From Paenarthrobacter sp. Z7-10 (lineage in GTDB: Bacteria > Actinomycetota > Actinomycetes > Actinomycetales > Micrococcaceae): 35,831 bases of DNA. Of the stretch, positions 6,898 through 14,622 are shown piece after piece. Numbering within the stretch: position 1 is the stretch's first letter; each line of letters opens with the position of its first letter. The stretch is taken from assembly GCF_026932795.1 (NCBI RefSeq), contig NZ_JADPVH010000041.1, positions 1 to 35,831 of the forward strand. The letters are read 5' to 3'. A program made the position numbers and the translations under genes. The notes beneath the pieces were generated by a model. The model made no database searches, was not told the origin of the DNA, and was given only the letters and a program-made list of their open reading frames with translations.

Positions 6898-7917
6898 CTA
6901 ATTTGCGTGCAGGGCAGCATTGAGTTCGACGATTTGGCCCTGGCGTGGGAGGGCCTCAACCTCGCCGGATGTGGAGTTGCGGCGGAAGAGCAGGTTGGAC
7001 ACGCCGGAGAGTTCGCTGGCCTTGACGATCCGGCTGGTGTCCTCGCCGTCGTCGTCCTTTAAACCGGGGACACGAATGCGCGTGCCGGCCGTGACGTACA
7101 GCCCGGCCTCCACGACCGAGTCGTTTCCGATGCTGATTCCCACGCCCGAGTTCGCGCCCAGCAGTACACGCTCGCCCACGGTAATCCGCTCCTTGCCGCC
7201 GCCGGAGAGCATGCCCATGATCGAAGCTCCGCCTCCGACGTCGGAGCCGGCACCCACCACGACGCCGGCTGAGATCCGCCCCTCCACCATGGTGCCGCCC
7301 AGCGTTCCGGCATTAAAGTTGACGAAGCCTTCATGCATCACCGTGGTGCCTTCGGCGAGATGAGCGCCCAGGCGCACCCGATCCGCGTCGGCCACCCGGA
7401 CACCGGACGGGACCACATAGTCCACCATCCGGGGAAACTTATCCACGCCGTAGACCGTGACGGCTCCCCGGCGGCGCAGCCGGGCGCGGGTCCGTTCAAA
7501 GTCCTCGGCGGCGGCCGGGCCAAAGTTGGTCCAGACGACAGTGGGCAGCGCAGCAAAGATGCCATCGAGATTAACGCTGTTCGGAGCCACGAGGCGGTGC
7601 GAGAGCAGATGCAGCCGCAGATAGGCGTCCGCAGTGTCCGCCGGTGGCGCATCCAGGTCGATCTGTGCAAAGACCACTTTCAGACCCACCGCCCGGTCAA
7701 CATCCGTGCCCTGAGCCGCCAGCGCTGAGAGTTCGGGATCCGCTTCCGGAGCATCGCCGAGAGATCCGACGGCGATGCCCAGCGCCGGGGCCGGATACCA
7801 GACATCCAGCATGGTGCCGCTGTCCGTCACCGTGGCCACGCCAAAGCCATGAGCTGTCCGGTCCGCTGCCTGGTGTGGTTCGTGGCCGGCAGGGGTGGCG
7901 GAAGCAGTATCAGTCAT
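6898..7917 (-). CDS. dapD: Tetrahydrodipicolinate N-succinyltransferase DapD (actinobacterial type)
   Basis: A 339-residue enzyme that transfers succinyl from succinyl-CoA to tetrahydrodipicolinate, the committed step of the succinylase DAP/lysine pathway. The N-terminal domain (residues about 20-170) contains [22 protein letters not shown] and VWTNFGP, typical of the Rv1201c-type enzyme. The left-handed beta-helix follows (about 175-285: [25 protein letters not shown] ... [15 protein letters not shown] ... [13 protein letters not shown]). The length is close to the mycobacterial enzyme and unlike the shorter proteobacterial DapD. The ATG lies 6 nt after TAGACT, so it is probably leaderless. 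It is divergent from dapE over 126 bp. Confidence 0.95.
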   Translation of the reverse strand: MTDTASATPAGHEPHQAADRTAHGFGVATVTDSGTMLDVWYPAPALGIAVGSLGDAPEADPELSALAAQGTDVDRAVGLKVVFAQIDLDAPPADTADAYLRLHLLSHRLVAPNSVNLDGIFAALPTVVWTNFGPAAAEDFERTRARLRRRGAVTVYGVDKFPRMVDYVVPSGVRVADADRVRLGAHLAEGTTVMHEGFVNFNAGTLGGTMVEGRISAGVVVGAGSDVGGGASIMGMLSGGGKERITVGERVLLGANSGVGISIGNDSVVEAGLYVTAGTRIRVPGLKDDDGEDTSRIVKASELSGVSNLLFRRNSTSGEVEALPRQGQIVELNAALHAN

Positions 7918-7923
7918 GGCACA

Positions 7924-7929
7924 AGTCTA
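7924..7929 (-). promoter_or_regulatory. -10 box of dapD (leaderless)
   Basis: TAGACT on the minus strand, 6 nt before the dapD ATG. The 126-bp dapD-dapE spacer also carries two copies of GTTCGGGTGCGG (about 7978-7989 and 8009-8020), which may be operator half-sites. Confidence 0.55.
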
Positions 7930-8031
7930 CCGAGAGTGGATTCGTGTTTTACATCGTTGCGGCGGTGGCCGTGGCGCTGTTCGGGTGCGGTAGTGGCTGT
8001 CGACATCGTTCGGGTGCGGCGAACGTGTGGC

Positions 8032-8037
8032 TATGCT
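8032..8037 (+). promoter_or_regulatory. -10 box of dapE (leaderless)
   Basis: TATGCT, 6 nt before the dapE GTG at 8044. No Shine-Dalgarno lies before that GTG. This decides the start, because the frame itself is open well upstream. Confidence 0.55.
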
Positions 8038-8043
8038 GATCGG

Positions 8044-9123
8044 GTGAGTAATGAATTGGATCTCCATCAGGACGTTGCCCAGCTCACCGAGGTGCTGCTG
8101 AATGTGGAAAGCGTCTCGGGGACCGAAAAACCATTGGCCGATGCGGTGGAGGCTGCGCTCCGGCAACTGCCACACCTGCAGGTGCTGCGCAACGGCGACG
8201 CCATTGTGGCCCGGACGCAGCTTGGCCGACCCGAGCGGGTGATCCTGGCTGGGCATTTGGACACCGTGCCATTGCCCACCGTGGAGGGATCCCGGGGAAC
8301 CGTGCCCGCGAGCTGGGACGGTGAGGTCCTGTACGGGCGCGGCGCCACGGACATGAAGGGTGGCGTTGCCGTTCAGCTGGCGCTCGCCGCGACGCTGCCT
8401 CAACCCACGAAGGACGTCACCTTTGTGTTCTCTGACCATGAAGAGGTGGAGGCCGCGAAAAGCGGTCTGGGGCGGCTGGTTCGGGATCACCGGGATTGGC
8501 TGCAAGCCGACTTCGGCATCCTGCTGGAGCCCACGAACGGCACGGTCGAGGGCGGCTGCAACGGCACCATGCGTTTTGACGTGAACACTCACGGCGTCGC
8601 TGCGCACTCCGCCCGGTCCTGGATGGGGAGTAACGCGATTCATGCCGCGGCCGGCATTCTGGACCGGCTGCGGGATTATCAGCCCCGGACGGTGGCGGTG
8701 GACGGCCTGGACTATCGGGAAAGCCTCAACGCCGTGAAGATCCGCGGCGGCACCGCAGGCAACGTGATCCCGGATGCCTGCGTGGTGGAGCTGAATTACC
8801 GCTTCGCTCCGGACAAGACACCAGATCAGGCGGAAGCGCACGTCCGCGAAGTGCTGGAGGGGTTCGAGGTGGTGCGCACCGACGCCGCCGCCGGCGCCCG
8901 GCCGGGTCTAAATGCTCCTGCCGCTGCCAGTTTTGCTGCCGCCGTGGGGGCCGAGCCGAAACCCAAATACGGCTGGACGGACGTAGCCCGGCTCAGCGAG
9001 CTGGGAATCCCCGCGGTGAACTTTGGGCCCGGCGATGCACTGCTGGCCCACAGCGACGACGAGCACGTGGCCGCGGCAGACATTCGCGCTTGCCTGAGCG
9101 TGCTGACGAACTGGCTGCGGTAG
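8044..9123 (+). CDS. dapE: Succinyl-diaminopimelate desuccinylase DapE
   Basis: A 359-residue M20-family zinc hydrolase that removes succinate from N-succinyl-LL-DAP, the step after DapC. Metal ligands and catalytic residues are visible: H71 and D73 in GHLDTVP, D103 in GRGATDMKGG, E133/E134 in DHEEVE, E162 in LLEPTNG, and a late His in LLAHSDDEHV. The dimerisation domain lies at about 175-285. The frame is open 195 nt further upstream, but GTG at 8044 matches the family length and sits 6 nt after TATGCT. It is divergent from dapD. DapC, DapD and DapE within 8 kb cover three of the four succinylase-branch steps. Confidence 0.94.
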   Translation: MSNELDLHQDVAQLTEVLLNVESVSGTEKPLADAVEAALRQLPHLQVLRNGDAIVARTQLGRPERVILAGHLDTVPLPTVEGSRGTVPASWDGEVLYGRGATDMKGGVAVQLALAATLPQPTKDVTFVFSDHEEVEAAKSGLGRLVRDHRDWLQADFGILLEPTNGTVEGGCNGTMRFDVNTHGVAAHSARSWMGSNAIHAAAGILDRLRDYQPRTVAVDGLDYRESLNAVKIRGGTAGNVIPDACVVELNYRFAPDKTPDQAEAHVREVLEGFEVVRTDAAAGARPGLNAPAAASFAAAVGAEPKPKYGWTDVARLSELGIPAVNFGPGDALLAHSDDEHVAAADIRACLSVLTNWLR

Positions 9124-9217
9124 CCTATCCGCGGACAGATCTTCTGCGTCGGCCGTGTTCCCGCCCGCTTCCGCGTGGTGGCTTTGGTTCGGCCGCGGAC
9201 GAACGGGAATGTCCGGC

Positions 9218-10069
9218 TCAGGCGTCTGCCATGATCCGCGGTGGGGCTGCTTTGATGGCTTTGGGGCCGCGCCGCAGCCTCAGCTCCAGCCATTTGGCGA
9301 ATCCGGACAGGAGCAGGCACAGCACAATATAGGTGACGCCGGCCACCATCAGGGCAGGGAGCACGGGTGAGCCGTACTGTGACTGTGTGCCGAAGTAGTT
9401 CGCCTGGAACAGGATCTCGTTGTAGGTGATGATGAAACCCAAGGCGGTGTCCTTGAGGATCACGACCAGCTGCGCAATGATCACCGGCAGCATCGAGCGA
9501 ACCGCCTGCGGAAGCAGGATAATCCGCTGGACCTGTCCCTTGGACATGCCGATGGCATATCCTGCTTCCTTCTGGCCCTGCGGCAGGGATTCAATGCCGG
9601 CTCGGAACACTTCCGCCAGCACCGATCCGTTGTAGGCCGCAAGGCCGACGACGACGGCGGTAAAGGGGGTGATGCCGTGGACGCCGAGCGGGGGCAGGCC
9701 GTAATACAGGATCATCATCATGATCAGGACGGGGATCGCGCGGAGGAGTTCGGTGATCCCATAGCAGGGCCGGCTGATCCAGCTGCGGTCCGAGAGCCGG
9801 CCAAAGGCCAGCAGGATGCCGAAGACCAGACTGCCGGCGGCGGCTGTGGCGAAGGCCCCGAGGGTGGCACCGATGCTGGTCACGATGGTTTGCTGCACCA
9901 GTGGGAAGGTGAAGATGCGCCACTTGGCCGCGGTGAACTGCCCAGTCTGGGCGAAACGCAGAAGAATGAAGGCAACGATGGCCAACACCACCAGCACGGT
10001 CAGGACGCTCAGCACCCGGTTTCGTGACCGGGCCTTAGGCCCGGGGACATCAAAGAGAAGCGAGCTCAT
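9218..10069 (-). CDS. gluD: Glutamate ABC transporter permease GluD
   Basis: A 283-residue inner-membrane subunit of a polar amino acid (HisM-type) importer. It has several hydrophobic segments from about residue 20 onward and the EAA loop LPQGQKEAGYAIGMSKGQVQRIILLPQAVR, which docks on the ATPase. The N-terminal cytoplasmic stretch (SSLLFDVPGPKARSRNR) and length fit GluD of the corynebacterial gluABCD system. An ATG also exists 15 nt upstream, but the one at 10069 has GGAGGG about 8 nt before it and overlaps the gluC stop as ATGA, so translation is coupled. It is the last gene of the operon. Confidence 0.9.
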   Translation of the reverse strand: MSSLLFDVPGPKARSRNRVLSVLTVLVVLAIVAFILLRFAQTGQFTAAKWRIFTFPLVQQTIVTSIGATLGAFATAAAGSLVFGILLAFGRLSDRSWISRPCYGITELLRAIPVLIMMMILYYGLPPLGVHGITPFTAVVVGLAAYNGSVLAEVFRAGIESLPQGQKEAGYAIGMSKGQVQRIILLPQAVRSMLPVIIAQLVVILKDTALGFIITYNEILFQANYFGTQSQYGSPVLPALMVAGVTYIVLCLLLSGFAKWLELRLRRGPKAIKAAPPRIMADA

Positions 10070-10716
10070 CGTGCAACCCTCCATTTGTTCTCGAAGTAGC
10101 GTTGCAGCGTGGACAGCACGCCGATGACCAGCAGGACGAATATCAGGGCGACCCAGAGCAGTCCAACAATGGCTGGCTCGCCCCGCTCACTCAGGTTCTG
10201 CCTGATGGCGCCGGCTTCCAGGACGGAAAAACCCGCCGCCACGGTTGTGTTCTTCAGCAGTGCGATGAAGACGCTGAACAGCGGAGGAATGACGGAGCGG
10301 AACGCCTGCGGGAGAATCACCAGCAGCAGCGATGGCAGGAAGGGCAGTCCAATGGCGCGGGCGGCCTCAGCCTGTCCCACCGGGACGGTATTGATGCCGG
10401 AGCGGATGGCCTCGGCCACATACGTGGCCGTGTACAACGACAGGCCAATGATGGCCGCGCTCAGGAAGCTGATCGGGACCAAGCCCAGTTTTGGGTACCC
10501 CAACGCAAAGAACGCCAGGATCACGGTCAGCGGCATATTGCGGACGGTATTGACATACACCGTCCCGGCGGCCCGCATCGCCGGCACCGGCGATACACGC
10601 ATGGCGGCAACGATCGTGCCGAGTATCAGGGCGAAGACCGCCGAGAAGACAAACAAAATACCGGTGTTCTTAAACCCCGTCGTGAACAGATCGAGGTTAT
10701 TGAGGAGTGTATCCAC
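10066..10716 (-). CDS. gluC: Glutamate ABC transporter permease GluC
   Basis: A 216-residue HisM-type permease that forms the channel with GluD. It has about five membrane helices, the first near residues 15-40, and an EAA motif in INTVPVGQAEAARAIGLPFLPSLLLVILPQAFR. The start is GTG at 10716 (MDTLLNNLDLFTTGF), with only a weak ribosome site. Its stop overlaps the gluD start by 4 nt. The 102-nt gap from gluB contains a perfect 16-bp-stem hairpin, likely to make gluCD less abundant than gluB. Confidence 0.9.
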   Translation of the reverse strand: MDTLLNNLDLFTTGFKNTGILFVFSAVFALILGTIVAAMRVSPVPAMRAAGTVYVNTVRNMPLTVILAFFALGYPKLGLVPISFLSAAIIGLSLYTATYVAEAIRSGINTVPVGQAEAARAIGLPFLPSLLLVILPQAFRSVIPPLFSVFIALLKNTTVAAGFSVLEAGAIRQNLSERGEPAIVGLLWVALIFVLLVIGVLSTLQRYFENKWRVAR

Positions 10717-10758
10717 GGTGCGCTTTCGCTGTGAGGAATTTCGGATTCAGTTCCGGGC

Positions 10759-10794
10759 GCGGATGGTTCCGGCAGTTCTGCCGGAACCATCCGC
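10759..10794 (-). terminator. Intercistronic hairpin between gluB and gluC
   Basis: Perfect 16-bp inverted repeat: 10759-10774 and 10779-10794, four-base loop. No T-run follows in the transcribed (minus) direction, so it is more likely an mRNA-stabilising or attenuating stem than a full terminator. Such stems downstream of solute-binding-protein genes usually raise binding-protein levels over permease. Confidence 0.75.
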
Positions 10795-10818
10795 CTGATT
10801 ACCCCGGGTGACCGGTTC

Positions 10819-11724
10819 TCAGTACTGGTCGACCTTGGGCTGGTCCACCTTGGTGCCGGATTTGCCCAGCGTGCCGTCGTAGATCTTCTTCCAGGTGTCG
10901 CCGCCGTTGGTGAACATCTTGTTGATGAAGGTGCGCAGCGCGGTGTCGCCCTTGGGCAGGCCCACACCATACTTCTCAGTGGTGAACGGCTCACCGACGA
11001 CCTTCAGGGTGTCCGGCTCCTGCGCTGCATAGCCAATCAGAATGGCCTGGTCCGTGGTCACCGCATCAACTTGACCGCCCTTGAGCGCCTCGACGCACTT
11101 GGAGTACGTGTCGAACTCGGTGGTTTTGGTGTCAGGGAAGTTGGACTTGATGTTCTGGATCGGCGTGGATCCGGTCGCGGAACAGACGTTCTTGCCGGCC
11201 AAGTCCTTTTCGCTCTTAATCGTCGAGTTGTCCTTCTTGACCAGCAGACCTTGGCCGGTGATGAAGTACGGTCCGGCGAAGTCAATCAGCTGCTTACGCT
11301 TGTCGGTGATGGAATACGTGCCGACGTAGTAGTCAATGTCGCCGTTGGTGATGGCCGATTCGCGGCTGGCTGAGGGGATCGGCTTGAACTCGATCTTGTC
11401 CGCCGGGACGCCCAAAGAGGCTGCAACCCATTTGGCAATTTCGATGTCGAAGCCGGTGTATTCGCCGGTGGCCGCGTCTTTGAAGCCGAGACCTGGCTGA
11501 TCCTGCTTGACGCCGATCCGGACCGTACCGCTGGATTTGATCTTGTCAAAGGTCGGGCTGCCCGTCAGGGCCACGTCCTTGGCGACTTCATAGGAGGGGG
11601 CGGCACCGGAGTCCGCGCCCGGAGCCGCGGTACCGCCGCCGCCACCGCAGGCAGACAGCGCCAGGGCGGCGGCGGCCAGGACGGCTGCGGCTCCCAGCCG
11701 CTTGGTGGCAAAGAATGCCTTCAT
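10819..11724 (-). CDS. gluB: Glutamate-binding lipoprotein GluB
   Basis: A 301-residue solute-binding protein of the glutamate importer. It has a lipoprotein signal: basic MKAFFATKRLG, hydrophobic Ala/Leu stretch, then the lipobox LSAC with lipidated C26. A Gly/Ala-rich linker follows (about 27-45). The mature part is an SBP_bac_3 fold (GTVRIGVKQDQPGLGFKD ... YTGFDIEIAKWVAASLG ... VGTYSITDKRKQLIDFAGPYF). It captures substrate outside the membrane and delivers it to GluCD. It lies second in the gluA-gluB-gluC-gluD order, 134 nt after gluA and upstream of the hairpin. Glutamate specificity is inferred from the operon match; aspartate or glutamine are possible. Confidence 0.92.
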   Translation of the reverse strand: MKAFFATKRLGAAAVLAAAALALSACGGGGGTAAPGADSGAAPSYEVAKDVALTGSPTFDKIKSSGTVRIGVKQDQPGLGFKDAATGEYTGFDIEIAKWVAASLGVPADKIEFKPIPSASRESAITNGDIDYYVGTYSITDKRKQLIDFAGPYFITGQGLLVKKDNSTIKSEKDLAGKNVCSATGSTPIQNIKSNFPDTKTTEFDTYSKCVEALKGGQVDAVTTDQAILIGYAAQEPDTLKVVGEPFTTEKYGVGLPKGDTALRTFINKMFTNGGDTWKKIYDGTLGKSGTKVDQPKVDQY

Positions 11725-11858
11725 GGTGTTCCTTTCATTTCGGCCACGAGCGTGGCCTGGATGCGGGTGCTGTTGAATTGAATGTCCTGACGAATCGTTC
11801 CCGCAAGGATGGGTCGGAGCGGAAGCCCGGATGGAATATGCGGCGCGGGCCGCCGGTC

Positions 11859-12614
11859 TCAGTGCGTGAGGATCTTGGACAGGAAATCCCTGGCGCGGGC
11901 ACTCTGCGCGTTGGTGAAGAACTCTTCCGGCTTTGCGTCCTCAACGATCTGCCCGTCGGACATGAAGACCACCCGGTCCGCTGCCTTCCGGGCGAATCCC
12001 ATCTCGTGGGTTACCACGATCATGGTCATGCCTTCCTTGGCCAAGCCCACCATGACGTCGAGCACTTCATTGATCATTTCCGGGTCCAACGCGGACGTCG
12101 GCTCGTCAAACAGCATGACCTTGGGTTTCATGGCCAGCGCCCGGGCAATGGCGACGCGCTGCTGCTGGCCGCCGGACAGTTGCGCGGGCAACTTCGCGGC
12201 CTGGTGGCCCACTCCGACCCGCTCCAGCAGCGCCATGGCCTGCTTGTCGGCCTCGGATTTGGAAACACCCTTGACCTTGATCGGGCCTAGGGTCACGTTT
12301 TCCAGGATGGTCTTGTGCGCGAAGAGGTTGAAGGACTGGAAAACCATGCCGACGTCTGCACGCAGGCGGGCAAGTTCCTTCCCCTCAGCCGGCAGTTCCT
12401 TGCCGTCGATGCGGATATCGCCGTCGTCGATCGTTTCCAGCCGGTTGATCGCACGGCACAATGTTGATTTACCGGAGCCCGAAGGACCGATGACCACGAC
12501 TACCTCGCCCTTTTGCACCCGCAGATTGATGTTCTGCAGGACATGCAATTCACCGAAATGCTTGTTGACCGCGGTCAGTTCAACGAGCGCGGGCGCAACT
12601 GCTTGACTTGTCAT
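11859..12614 (-). CDS. gluA: Glutamate ABC transporter ATP-binding protein GluA
   Basis: A 251-residue ATPase that powers the GluBCD importer at the cytoplasmic face. All motifs are intact: Walker A GPSGSGKST (43-51), Q-loop Q93 in VFQSFNLF, signature LSGGQ (146-150), Walker B VMLFDE (166-171) and H-loop H203 in VVTHEMGFA. The protein is closest to polar amino acid ATPases (HisP/GlnQ/GluA). It is the first gene of gluABCD. The ATG lies 6 nt after TAGATT, and the preceding TCTCCT is not a Shine-Dalgarno, so the mRNA is probably leaderless. A nested inverted repeat at 12657-12717 sits just upstream and may be regulatory. Confidence 0.93.
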   Translation of the reverse strand: MTSQAVAPALVELTAVNKHFGELHVLQNINLRVQKGEVVVVIGPSGSGKSTLCRAINRLETIDDGDIRIDGKELPAEGKELARLRADVGMVFQSFNLFAHKTILENVTLGPIKVKGVSKSEADKQAMALLERVGVGHQAAKLPAQLSGGQQQRVAIARALAMKPKVMLFDEPTSALDPEMINEVLDVMVGLAKEGMTMIVVTHEMGFARKAADRVVFMSDGQIVEDAKPEEFFTNAQSARARDFLSKILTH

Positions 12615-12620
12615 AGGAGA

Positions 12621-12626
12621 AATCTA
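12621..12626 (-). promoter_or_regulatory. -10 box of gluABCD (leaderless)
   Basis: TAGATT on the minus strand, 6 nt before the gluA ATG. No clear -35 is seen. Confidence 0.55.
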
Positions 12627-12656
12627 CCGAATCTTTCCCCGCTTGAGCGCTATCGG

Positions 12657-12717
12657 CACAGGCGTTGGCACATCGTGACGTGAAAGTGATGTGGGAAATG
12701 GCTCCGAATCGCCTGTG
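12657..12717. repeat. Nested inverted repeat in the gluA / LOG divergent promoter region
   Basis: Outer arms CACAGGCG (12657-12664) and CGCCTGTG (12710-12717); inner arms CACATC (12669-12674) and GATGTG (12688-12693). It lies about 30 nt upstream of the gluA -10 and about 95 nt upstream of the LOG -10. A regulator site is possible; no known operator consensus was recognised. Confidence 0.5.
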
Positions 12718-12811
12718 AATCTGGCGGCCCGTAGGCGCCTCGACGCGGCGGCGCGGGGCGAAACGCCCGGGGAAAACGGAGCAGGAGGGACATCGGGGTT
12801 CACGGTTGGCA

Positions 12812-12817
12812 TAGCCT
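12812..12817 (+). promoter_or_regulatory. -10 box of the LOG-family gene (leaderless)
   Basis: TAGCCT, 7 nt before the ATG at 12825. No Shine-Dalgarno lies at a usable distance. Confidence 0.5.
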
Positions 12818-12824
12818 TGAGGGC

Positions 12825-13586
12825 ATGAGCGCACCGACTGGGTCTAACCGCAACGTTTCAGCACGCCGCAAGGGCCCGATCGAGCTGCGCCGTGACCAGG
12901 CACAAGGGTCGACATCGGATGCCCGGCTGTTGGACACGCGGGCCGGCGGCGAGTTCACCAGTACTGATCCGTGGCGGGTGCTGCGGATTCAGAGCGAATT
13001 CGTTGAAGGTTTCGGAGCTTTGGCGAACGTTGGACCGGCTGTCAGCGTTTTCGGTTCCGCGCGGACCAAACCCGGCAGCCCGTACTACGAAACCGCCACC
13101 GAGGTGGGCCGGCTGCTGGCCGAAGCCAATATCGCCGTGATCACCGGGGGAGGACCCGGCTCCATGGAAGCGGCGAACAAGGGTGCCTGCGAGGCGGGCG
13201 GACTTTCGGTGGGCCTCGGAATCGAGCTGCCGTTCGAACAGGGGATCAACGAGTGGGTGGATCTCGGCGTAAACTTTCGGTATTTCTTTGCCCGCAAGAC
13301 CATGTTCGTCAAATATGCCCAGGGCTTCATCGTGCTTCCGGGCGGACTCGGTACCCTGGATGAGCTGTTTGAAGCCATGGTGCTGGTGCAGACGAAAAAG
13401 GTCACATCATTTCCGATCGTGCTGATCGGCAGGGATTTCTGGAGTCCGATGATCGAATGGATCCGCAACACATTGGTGGTGGACGGACTGGTCTGGGCGG
13501 AGGACGTGGACATTGTCCAGCTCGCCGACACCGCCGAAGAAGCCGTGGCTCTCGTGCTGGCCAGCGGCGTGGCCCGAAAGGCCTGA
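12825..13586 (+). CDS. LOG-family (TIGR00730) Rossmann-fold protein
   Basis: 253 residues. The C-terminal part is the lysine-decarboxylase-like LOG fold, whose characterised members are cytokinin riboside 5'-monophosphate phosphoribohydrolases that release a base from a nucleotide. Key motifs are ITGGGPGSMEAANKGA (about 106-121), the Arg/Lys pair in FFARKTMF (154-161) and the signature PGGLGTLDE (172-180). An N-terminal extension of about 65 residues precedes it, as in actinobacterial members. The true substrate in bacteria is uncertain; a nucleotide-salvage or housecleaning role is inference. M. tuberculosis has a homologue (Rv1205) in a comparable position downstream of dapE and upstream of DivIVA-like and tag genes. 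Confidence 0.9.
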   Translation: MSAPTGSNRNVSARRKGPIELRRDQAQGSTSDARLLDTRAGGEFTSTDPWRVLRIQSEFVEGFGALANVGPAVSVFGSARTKPGSPYYETATEVGRLLAEANIAVITGGGPGSMEAANKGACEAGGLSVGLGIELPFEQGINEWVDLGVNFRYFFARKTMFVKYAQGFIVLPGGLGTLDELFEAMVLVQTKKVTSFPIVLIGRDFWSPMIEWIRNTLVVDGLVWAEDVDIVQLADTAEEAVALVLASGVARKA

Positions 13587-13652
13587 GTTGCGCGGGGCTG
13601 CTTCCCAGCCGCCTTTGCGCAAGTGCACGGGCGGATCTGGCACCATGGTCCT

Positions 13653-14015
13653 GTGAGTTACTTCCTGATCTTCCTGGCCGTCGCGGTGGGTGGTGCCGTG
13701 GCACTGTATGTGGTGGGGTTGAACAGGTCTTCCGCAGCCGCGGATGGATCCGCCCTGGCAGACTCGCTGGCCGATCCGGTCGCGAATCTCCCGCCCGTGC
13801 TGCTGCCCGATGTGCCGCGCCCGGAGGATGTGGACCGGCTCCGCTTTTCGCTGGGACTGCGCGGCTACCGGATGGATCAGGTCGACGAGGTGTTGGACCT
13901 GCTAAGGGACCAGCTTGCCCTTAGGGACGCCCGGATCACTGAACTCGAAGAGACGCTCAGCCGCGATGCCCGGGCCGCCGTCGGGTCCGACCAAATGCAG
14001 GCTCGGCCAGAATGA
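13653..14015 (+). CDS. Membrane-anchored DivIVA-domain protein
   Basis: 120 residues. One N-terminal membrane helix (about 2-23, YFLIFLAVAVGGAVALYVVG) is followed by a flexible linker and a DivIVA-type segment, LRFSLGLRGYRMDQVDEVLDLLRDQLALRDARITELEETL (about 66-105), where the second half is a coiled coil. DivIVA segments of this kind bind curved membrane or partner proteins at poles and septa. The GTG at 13653 is favoured over upstream codons because the helix then begins at once; a degenerate CACCAT box lies 6 nt before it. It overlaps the glycosylase start by 4 nt (ATGA). Corresponds to Rv1209 by position and type. Confidence 0.85.
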   Translation: MSYFLIFLAVAVGGAVALYVVGLNRSSAAADGSALADSLADPVANLPPVLLPDVPRPEDVDRLRFSLGLRGYRMDQVDEVLDLLRDQLALRDARITELEETLSRDARAAVGSDQMQARPE

Positions 14016-14596
14016 GCGCACTGATTGTGGGCTCCGACGGCAGGGCGCGCTGCGGTTGGGCCGGGATGGCGGCGAACCCGGACTATGAGCGTTACCACGA
14101 CGAGGAGTGGGGGCGGCCGGTGAGCAGCGAGCGGGATTTGTTCGAGCGGCTGAGCCTGGAAGCGTTTCAGTCCGGCCTGAGCTGGATCACCATTCTGCGC
14201 AAGCGTGAGGCGTTCCGCGTGGCGTTCAGCAACTTTGACCCGGAGCGGGTAGCCGGCTTTGACTGCTCCGACGTCCAACGTCTGCTGGCCGATGCCGGTA
14301 TTGTCCGCAACGCAGCGAAGATCCGCGCAACTATTGCCAACGCCCAGGCCTTGCTGGCTTTGCCGGAGGAGGAAACGCTCACCGAACTGGTTCACGCGCA
14401 TCGGCCCAACGCCGTGGCCGGCACATCGGCTGCCGCTGAAATACCGGCTTGGACCGTCGAATCGGTGGCTTTGGCCAAGGCGCTGAAAAAGCGTGGCTTT
14501 CGGTTCGTTGGCCCGACGACGGCCTACGCCATGATGCAGGCGGTGGGCGTGGTCAACGATCATGTTCCCGGCTGTTGGGTCCGTGAAAATGTTTGA
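14012..14596 (+). CDS. tag: DNA-3-methyladenine glycosylase I
   Basis: A 194-residue base-excision repair enzyme that releases 3-methyladenine from alkylated DNA. The zinc-snap ligands of Tag are all present: C14 in RCGWAG, H29 in YHDEEWG, and H184 and C188 in NDHVPGCW. The helix-hairpin-helix core contains EAFQSGLSWITIL (50-62), with E50 at the substrate-binding position, and the YAMMQAVG segment near the end. The length is typical. Its ATG overlaps the DivIVA-like stop (ATGA), giving translational coupling. The same pairing (Rv1209-Rv1210) occurs in mycobacteria. Confidence 0.94.
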   Translation: MSALIVGSDGRARCGWAGMAANPDYERYHDEEWGRPVSSERDLFERLSLEAFQSGLSWITILRKREAFRVAFSNFDPERVAGFDCSDVQRLLADAGIVRNAAKIRATIANAQALLALPEEETLTELVHAHRPNAVAGTSAAAEIPAWTVESVALAKALKKRGFRFVGPTTAYAMMQAVGVVNDHVPGCWVRENV

Positions 14597-14622
14597 GACA
14601 GTGGCTTATACGGGAACGACAG

